Assembly: GCA_019242465.1 (NCBI GenBank)
Contig: JAFAVL010000458.1
Location: 1-6,044, forward strand
Length of the DNA: 6,044 nt
Origin: Chroococcidiopsidaceae cyanobacterium CP_BM_RX_35
Lineage (GTDB): Bacteria > Cyanobacteriota > Cyanobacteriia > Cyanobacteriales > Chroococcidiopsidaceae
Direction of reading: 5' to 3'
This document shows positions 1-3,537 of this stretch, in pieces. Within the stretch, counting starts at the first letter, position 1. Every line of letters begins with the position of its first letter. The position numbers and the translations under genes were made by a program. The notes under the pieces are model-generated. The model did no database searches. It was not told where the DNA came from and saw only the letters and a program-made list of their open reading frames with translations.

Positions 1-1
1 C

Positions 2-1291
2 GATGTTCCCTACACTCTAGGCATTAATCCCCGTTCCTATCAAGAGCCTTCATCTTCCAGAGCCACGGGTGACGATCACTGCACTCAAGGCTTTACCTAT
101 ACCTTCGCTATGGAGGCAACTAAGGAGCCGCAAGCCAATCCAATGCCGCCATTTTATCCCCAATATGCTCCTTACTATAGCTATGAGTCACCGCGACTAG
201 CCAACTTTCCCTTAGTTTTCACCTATCGGCGCATTTGGGATCCTCATCCTGGGAAACCCGCTAAATTCGGCGGCATTGAATTTACAACTCCCACACCAGG
301 CGACATTTCTATGCAGAACTGGACTTGGGGTAACGATTACCGTCCAGGCACCGTCGCAGATAACCTGATTTACACTCGCGAGCAGTTGCAAGCTACTGGT
401 CAACTGCAACTAGGGGGATGGATGGGAGGACTCAGAGAGGAGAGCCTCCGTCATGCAGAGGAAAACGCTAAGGGTTATTTCTACTGGCTTGTCGCTGGGA
501 CAACTGATTCCCAATTGGGTGCAGGTGTGAAGCAGCCCGAACCCAATAATCGTTATCTAACAGGATTAGATTCTCCCATGGGTACAGTACATGGATTGTC
601 CAAGTACCCTTATATCCGAGAAGGACGACACATTATTGGTCGTCCTGCCTGGGGATGGCCTCAAGGCTTTGGAGTATCGGAAATTGACATCTCCCGTAAA
701 AACTTCCTGCAAGACTATTACCACCAAGCCCTGTCCCCAGACTCATTTTTTAGTATGCAAGCGGCGCTAGCTGGGCTACAAGCAACGGCTGTAATCGCCG
801 GGACTGAGCCAGTGTCACAGGTCAAATTACGGACTCGCTCCACTATTTACCCTGATTCTGTCGGCATTGGTTTCTATCCTATCGACTTCCATCCTTGCAT
901 GGCTATGACTCCACCAGAACTTCCTGGTAACTTTGACTATCCAGGTGAGCGGCGTGGCGGTGACCAAACTTATCCGTTTCAGATTCCCTTACGGGCAATG
1001 ATTCCCCAGAAAATTGACAACATGTTAGTAGTCGGTAAAATTATTGCCACTAGTCACATTGCTGGAGCTGCCTATCGCGTACATTCCTTTGAATGGTCAT
1101 CTGGGGCAGCTGCTGGTACTACTGCTGATTTTGCTTTGGCAGAAGCGATCACACCTTACCAGTTGGTGGAGCAGCTTCCTAGACCAGAACCACTCCTGGA
1201 GATATTGCAACACCGCTTAGAGCAAAATGGCAATCCCATTGCCTTTCCTGATACTTCGATTTTCAACAACTCTTGGCAAGATTGGAAATAG
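2..1291 (+). CDS. FAD-dependent oxidoreductase, C-terminal part (5' end outside window)
   Basis: The frame is open from base 2 to the TAG at 1289-1291, giving 429 residues with no start at the left edge; the ATG at 110 is an internal methionine, because the family-like sequence GFTYTFAM runs across it. The best match is the FAD-dependent oxidoreductase family of Pfam FAD_oxidored type. Their C-terminal signature is visible at visible residues 329-382: PLRAMIP, then a short strand with NMLVVGK, then SHIAGAAYRVHS, then the small-residue segment GAAAGTTADFAL, which in this family closes over the flavin. The N-terminal Rossmann motif (GxGxxG) that would hold the ADP part of FAD lies off the window. 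The tyrosine- and proline-rich stretch at visible residues 49-65 follows the usual 'YT..' strand. The substrate is unknown. No signal peptide can be judged because the N-terminus is missing. Family assignment is fairly secure; function is not. Confidence 0.8.
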   Translation, partial: DVPYTLGINPRSYQEPSSSRATGDDHCTQGFTYTFAMEATKEPQANPMPPFYPQYAPYYSYESPRLANFPLVFTYRRIWDPHPGKPAKFGGIEFTTPTPGDISMQNWTWGNDYRPGTVADNLIYTREQLQATGQLQLGGWMGGLREESLRHAEENAKGYFYWLVAGTTDSQLGAGVKQPEPNNRYLTGLDSPMGTVHGLSKYPYIREGRHIIGRPAWGWPQGFGVSEIDISRKNFLQDYYHQALSPDSFFSMQAALAGLQATAVIAGTEPVSQVKLRTRSTIYPDSVGIGFYPIDFHPCMAMTPPELPGNFDYPGERRGGDQTYPFQIPLRAMIPQKIDNMLVVGKIIATSHIAGAAYRVHSFEWSSGAAAGTTADFALAEAITPYQLVEQLPRPEPLLEILQHRLEQNGNPIAFPDTSIFNNSWQDWK

Positions 1292-1298
1292 GTCGCAT

Positions 1299-1318
1299 TA
1301 TCTTTCCCTATCTTTCCC
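1299..1318. repeat. Perfect 10-bp tandem direct repeat (two copies)
   Basis: TATCTTTCCC occurs twice head to tail at 1299-1308 and 1309-1318, and a further TA follows. It sits 8 bases after the oxidoreductase stop and about 60 bases before clpS. It may be slippage-prone sequence or a protein-binding site. No function can be assigned from the sequence alone. Confidence 0.6.
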
Positions 1319-1379
1319 TACTACCTTTTCCGCTATGCTTGAAATGTAGTTATGTTAAGTTGTTTTCGGGAACTGTCCT

Positions 1380-1706
1380 ATGCCTAGGATACTCTCAGCA
1401 GATGTTCAAGCAATGGCAACAGCACCGACAGTAGCACCTGAACGGTCTAGTCAAGTTACCCGCCAGCTCTATCCGAACTACAAAGTAATTGTGTTGAACG
1501 ATGATTTCAATACATTCCAGCATGTCGCTGAGTGCTTAATGAAATACATTCCTGGAATGACAGGCGATCACGCTTGGGAACTGACAGTTCAGGTTGACGC
1601 TGAGGGTCAAGCTATTGTCTGGATTGGTCCCCAAGAGCAAGCAGAACTCTATCATCAACAACTGAGGCGGGCGGGCTTAACTATGGCTCCATTAGAGGCA
1701 GCATAA
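1380..1706 (+). CDS. clpS: ClpS, ATP-dependent Clp protease adaptor
   Basis: ClpS binds the N-terminal domain of the ClpC/ClpA unfoldase in the cytoplasm and delivers substrates, classically those with N-degron residues, to the Clp protease. The 108-residue product has a flexible N-terminal tail (about 1-30) and then the compact ClpS core: YKVIVLNDD at 34-42 (the Asn-Asp-Asp motif of the N-degron pocket), a helix ending MKYIPGM, AWELT, the strand GQAIVWIGP, and a C-terminal helix ending in APLEAA as in other cyanobacteria. The position equal to His66 of E. coli ClpS, which contacts the substrate amino group, is Asp73 here. Start choice is uncertain: ATG at 1380 has only a weak GGGA 8 bases upstream, and the in-frame ATG at 1413 (Met12) would give a more usual short tail. 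The gene is followed after 6 bases by the DUF2103 gene, so co-transcription is likely. Family identity is near certain. Confidence 0.95.
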   Translation: MPRILSADVQAMATAPTVAPERSSQVTRQLYPNYKVIVLNDDFNTFQHVAECLMKYIPGMTGDHAWELTVQVDAEGQAIVWIGPQEQAELYHQQLRRAGLTMAPLEAA

Positions 1707-1712
1707 ATAGCT

Positions 1713-2006
1713 ATGGGCAAATCCACCAGCGGGAGGCTAGTTTGGAACCATTCCACCCACCTTCCTGGACTAATTTCAATTCTAGAGCGTCTGACGCAGC
1801 AGGACTGTATTCAGACTATTACACCAGGAGTCATAGGTCGGGTTAAGGGGCACTGTCCCCAGATGCAAGTACGAGTGTCAGTGCCAATTCGGGGAGGGTT
1901 CAAGCTCATAGCGCGGCAGGGTAAGACGGTGCAAGAAGTGTTTGTCCTGACAACTTTGAGCCAGGACAAAATAGAGGAAGCAATTGCCAAAGCTATGAAA
2001 AACTGA
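1713..2006 (+). CDS. DUF2103 family protein, predicted metal-binding
   Basis: This 97-residue protein belongs to the uncharacterised DUF2103 family, recognised from the N-terminal VWNHSTHLPGL (10-20) followed by TITPGVIGRVKG (35-46). The family is described as predicted metal-binding. Candidate ligands visible here are His13, His16, Cys32, His47 and Cys48, the last two in GHCP. The rest is a mixed strand and helix pattern: VRVSVP and GGFKLIAR look like paired strands, and the C-terminus is a charged helix. It is soluble, with no signal peptide or membrane segment. The gene begins 6 bases after the clpS stop and lacks a convincing ribosome-binding site of its own; GAGG at 1695-1698 is too far away at 14 bases. 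Expression may therefore depend on translational coupling to clpS. The true biochemical role is unknown. It ends 14 bases before the end of the convergent membrane-protein gene. Confidence 0.85.
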   Translation: MGKSTSGRLVWNHSTHLPGLISILERLTQQDCIQTITPGVIGRVKGHCPQMQVRVSVPIRGGFKLIARQGKTVQEVFVLTTLSQDKIEEAIAKAMKN

Positions 2007-2020
2007 CGTTTCCTAATTAA

Positions 2021-2344
2021 TCAGTCCTCAACGTGCCGGACTGCAAACCGACTGAGTGGAAGACTGAGGACGCAAGCAAAAGTCAAAAAGTAAGAGAAGG
2101 CAGCAGTTAGCTTGAGGCTTAACAGCACAAGCTCCCATTCAGGTAAACACATTTTTTGGATACCGACAGCCACGCAGTAGACCATCCAGTACGAAAAACT
2201 CATGCTGAGCAGCGCTCGCTCTGTTGCTTCCAACTCATCTGCTGGAGCTTGGTTGCCATTAGACATGAGGAGAAGACCAGCAATACAGGCAGCGAAGGAA
2301 ATCAGCACCAGATAGTCATGCCAGCTTAAATTTAGCATTTGCAT
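2021..2344 (-). CDS. Small three-helix membrane protein, hypothetical
   Basis: I do not recognise the family. The 107-residue product has three clear hydrophobic segments: about 12-28 (YLVLISFAACIAGLLLM), 45-66 and 72-98. A polar, acidic loop rich in Glu and Asp separates the first two (about 30-44), and a charged tail ends in RHVED. It has no cleavable signal peptide, so it is expected to be an integral membrane protein. It could sit in the plasma or thylakoid membrane. Translation may start at Met1 or at Met3, and neither has a good ribosome-binding site. The reading frame overlaps no other plausible gene and its composition is coding-like, which supports a real gene. It converges on the DUF2103 gene and lies 189 bases downstream of moaE on the same strand, too far to assume an operon. 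No function is proposed. Confidence 0.7.
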   Translation of the reverse strand: MQMLNLSWHDYLVLISFAACIAGLLLMSNGNQAPADELEATERALLSMSFSYWMVYCVAVGIQKMCLPEWELVLLSLKLTAAFSYFLTFACVLSLPLSRFAVRHVED

Positions 2345-2533
2345 AAATCTGCATATTCCAAAATTTTCAATCGCTAATCAGTCTAGAGGACTAGTGTTCT
2401 GTGATACAAAAATAGTTACAAACTGCAATAGATTACGTCCAATTTGCAAAGAATCGCAATAATACAGCAATATACTCAGCAGGGCTTGGCTTGCTACTGT
2501 TCTGCACGAAATGCTCAAGGGTCGTATGGTCCT
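2345..2533. other. Intergenic gap between moaE and the membrane-protein gene
   Basis: These 189 bases probably hold the minus-strand promoter of the membrane-protein gene and the 3' end of the moaE transcript. I saw no strong hairpin followed by a T-run, no tRNA and no convincing -35/-10 pair. The nearest minus-strand candidate, TTGGAC near 2440 with TAACTA 18 bases on, is weak. Confidence 0.5.
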
Positions 2534-3025
2534 CTAACAGCTACTTCCTGCAGCTTCACAGGCACCAATGCTAACCCAACTGCTAAAACCATCTGCCCAA
2601 TGTTCCTTTTTCCATATAGGCGCCTGATGTTTCAGCGTGTCAATTGCATAGCCACAGGCAGTAAATGCTTCTGCGCGGTGGGGACAGCCTACTGCCACTA
2701 AAACGCTGATTTCCCCAATCTGCAAGCGTCCAATCCGGTGATGGATAACGACCCGGTTCACATCAGACCAATTCGTGCGAATGTCATTGGCAATCTGACG
2801 AAATATCTGGAGTGCCATGGGTTCATAGGCTTGATACTCCAACGATACCACAGGTTTGCCATCGGTTTGATTGCGCACCGTCCCACTCATAACCACTACC
2901 GCTCCATTAGCTGGGGCATCTGCTAAAGCGTAGACTTCCTCCAGTGACAAGGGAGCAAAGGTGATCGCCAAGCTATCTTCTGCTCTGGCTTTAACTGAGG
3001 AGAGAGGCATAGTCACTTCATGCAT
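2534..3025 (-). CDS. moaE: MoaE, molybdopterin synthase catalytic subunit
   Basis: MoaE is the large subunit of molybdopterin synthase. In the cytoplasm, together with the thiocarboxylated small subunit MoaD, it inserts two sulfurs into cyclic pyranopterin monophosphate to make molybdopterin, the core of the molybdenum cofactor. The 163-residue product has all family hallmarks: GAVVVMSGTVRN (41-52) with the conserved Arg51, LEYQAYEPMA (62-71), HHRIGRLQIGE (95-105), VAVGCPHRAEAF (110-121), and LKHQAPIWKKE (131-141). Lys132 and Lys139 have the 7-residue spacing of the catalytic pair Lys119/Lys126 of E. coli MoaE. About 20 N-terminal residues precede the conserved core. Translation could also begin at Met6 (3010). 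No moaD, moaA or molybdate transport gene is in the window, so its partners must lie elsewhere. It is divergent from the sensor kinase across a 512-base gap. Confidence 0.95.
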   Translation of the reverse strand: MHEVTMPLSSVKARAEDSLAITFAPLSLEEVYALADAPANGAVVVMSGTVRNQTDGKPVVSLEYQAYEPMALQIFRQIANDIRTNWSDVNRVVIHHRIGRLQIGEISVLVAVGCPHRAEAFTACGYAIDTLKHQAPIWKKEHWADGFSSWVSIGACEAAGSSC

Positions 3026-3165
3026 AACGTTTTCGGCAATTAGTCTTTAAGAAGACATAAATCTATTTTGCAAGAGATAGAGCGCTACTGCTGCTCTGCT
3101 CTAGTGAATACATCCAGTTAGTTTTACAACTCATGAATGCAAACTTCAGGCTGGTAGTGTTCAAC

Positions 3166-3196
3166 TTGTGTCGTACTTTGTATCTTTTGCTATAAT
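3166..3196 (+). promoter_or_regulatory. Candidate promoter with perfect extended -10, reading toward the sensor kinase
   Basis: TGCTATAAT at 3188-3196 matches the extended -10 consensus TGnTATAAT exactly. A poor -35, TTGTGT at 3166-3171, lies 19 bases upstream, which fits an extended -10 promoter that needs little -35 contact. Transcription would start near 3203 and give a leader of about 335 bases before the kinase start at 3538, passing through the GC-rich structured island. AT-rich DNA can produce such matches by chance, so this is inference. Confidence 0.55.
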
Positions 3197-3353
3197 TAAT
3201 TCGATATTTACCATCAGTTTATTTTACATAACTTCATCTTTTAACATTAAACTACTGAAAAATACTACTATAGTTAGAGTTAGATTTACTGCTGCTTTGA
3301 TATTAATCGTTTTTTGGAACTGAATTGGCAAGGATTGAGTCATCGATACAACG

Positions 3354-3442
3354 CCCGGCAACGGGGTCACCGTTTTCAAAGGAGGTTGCCTCCACCAAGC
3401 GAGCAGGTGACGCGCTTTGAAGCTGCAATTGACCCCTTGCGG
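3354..3442 (+). other. GC-rich self-complementary island: structured leader RNA or dispersed palindromic repeat
   Basis: Several stems can form. CCCG-GCAA-CGGG (3354-3365) is a hairpin with a GNRA tetraloop. GGAGG-TTG-CCTCC (3381-3393) is a tight hairpin. GTCACC (3366-3371) pairs with GGTGAC (3406-3411), enclosing the second hairpin. A long-range stem is also possible: GGGGTC (3363-3368) with GACCCC (3431-3436), extended by GCAA (3358-3361) with TTGC (3437-3440) and CC (3355-3356) with GG (3441-3442), leaving two single-base bulges. The long-range stem excludes both the first hairpin and the GTCACC/GGTGAC stem, so two alternative folds exist. GC content is 39/62 in 3351-3412 against 28/120 in 3191-3310. 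I recognise no Rfam riboswitch class. Strand is given for the direction of the kinase leader; the element could act on either strand. Confidence 0.5.
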
Positions 3443-3525
3443 TTAAACAATAGTGGCTTTACAAAGAAAAACATTTTCAGAGCATTTACCAAAAAACTAT
3501 GGCAAGTGCTGCCATTTTGAGCGCC

Positions 3526-3533
3526 AGAGGGGG
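3526..3533 (+). promoter_or_regulatory. Ribosome-binding site that decides the sensor kinase start
   Basis: AGAGGGGG ends 4 bases before the ATG at 3538, and its GAGG core (3527-3530) is 7 bases from it. The earlier in-frame ATG at 3499 has only A-rich sequence upstream and no purine-rich site. The later ATG at 3577 also lacks one. This favours 3538. Confidence 0.7.
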
Positions 3534-3537
3534 TTTG

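Larger units (their letters stand above)
3026..3537. other. 512-base intergenic region between divergent moaE and sensor kinase
   Basis: The region divides into three parts. Bases 3026-3180 form the moaE leader on the minus strand, with small inverted repeats (GTCTT/AAGAC at 3042-3055 and TAGAGC/GCTCTA at 3078-3103). Bases 3191-3310 are very AT-rich (28 G or C in 120) and begin with a strong extended -10 on the plus strand. Bases 3351-3445 form a GC-rich, self-complementary island (39 G or C in 3351-3412). I found no convincing gene in it: the longest plus-strand frame (3314-3520, TTG start) has no ribosome-binding site and no recognisable motif. Confidence 0.7.

Noticed and set aside
212..409. 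Minus-strand 65-codon frame inside the oxidoreductase gene
   Set aside because: It is a shadow of a well-supported coding frame on the other strand, with no motif of its own.
2383..2398. CTAG-flanked short palindrome near 2383-2398 as an attachment site
   Set aside because: Only the self-palindromic CTAG ends match. There is no second copy in the window and no integrase or mobile gene nearby.
2444..2926. Plus-strand frames (2444-2701, 2738-2926) over moaE
   Set aside because: They are antisense to moaE, whose conserved motifs and catalytic lysines are unmistakable. The translations are low-complexity shadows.
3078..3103. TAGAGC/GCTCTA inverted repeat in the moaE leader as a terminator or operator
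   Set aside because: The stem is six pairs with a 14-base loop in a CTG/CTC-rich stretch and has no T-run. Chance is a sufficient explanation.
3354..3442. Molybdenum-cofactor riboswitch or cyclic-di-GMP riboswitch
   Set aside because: The position next to moaE prompted the idea, but the island sits on the kinase side, distant from the moaE start, and I could not match the conserved core of either class.
3429..3456. Second promoter near the kinase start (TTGACC at 3429-3434)
   Set aside because: The -35 is good but the best -10 at correct spacing is TAGTGG, a poor match. The -35 also falls within the long-range stem.
3314..3520. Plus-strand frame of 68 codons with TTG start in the moaE-kinase gap
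   Set aside because: It has no ribosome-binding site and no recognisable motif, and it runs through the self-complementary island, which leaves several frames open by composition. It overlaps the kinase's own upstream sequence.
3499..3537. Earlier in-frame ATG for the kinase at 3499
   Set aside because: It lacks a ribosome-binding site, whereas 3538 has AGAGGGGG at good spacing. The added residues (MASAAILSARGGL) are not part of a recognisable domain.
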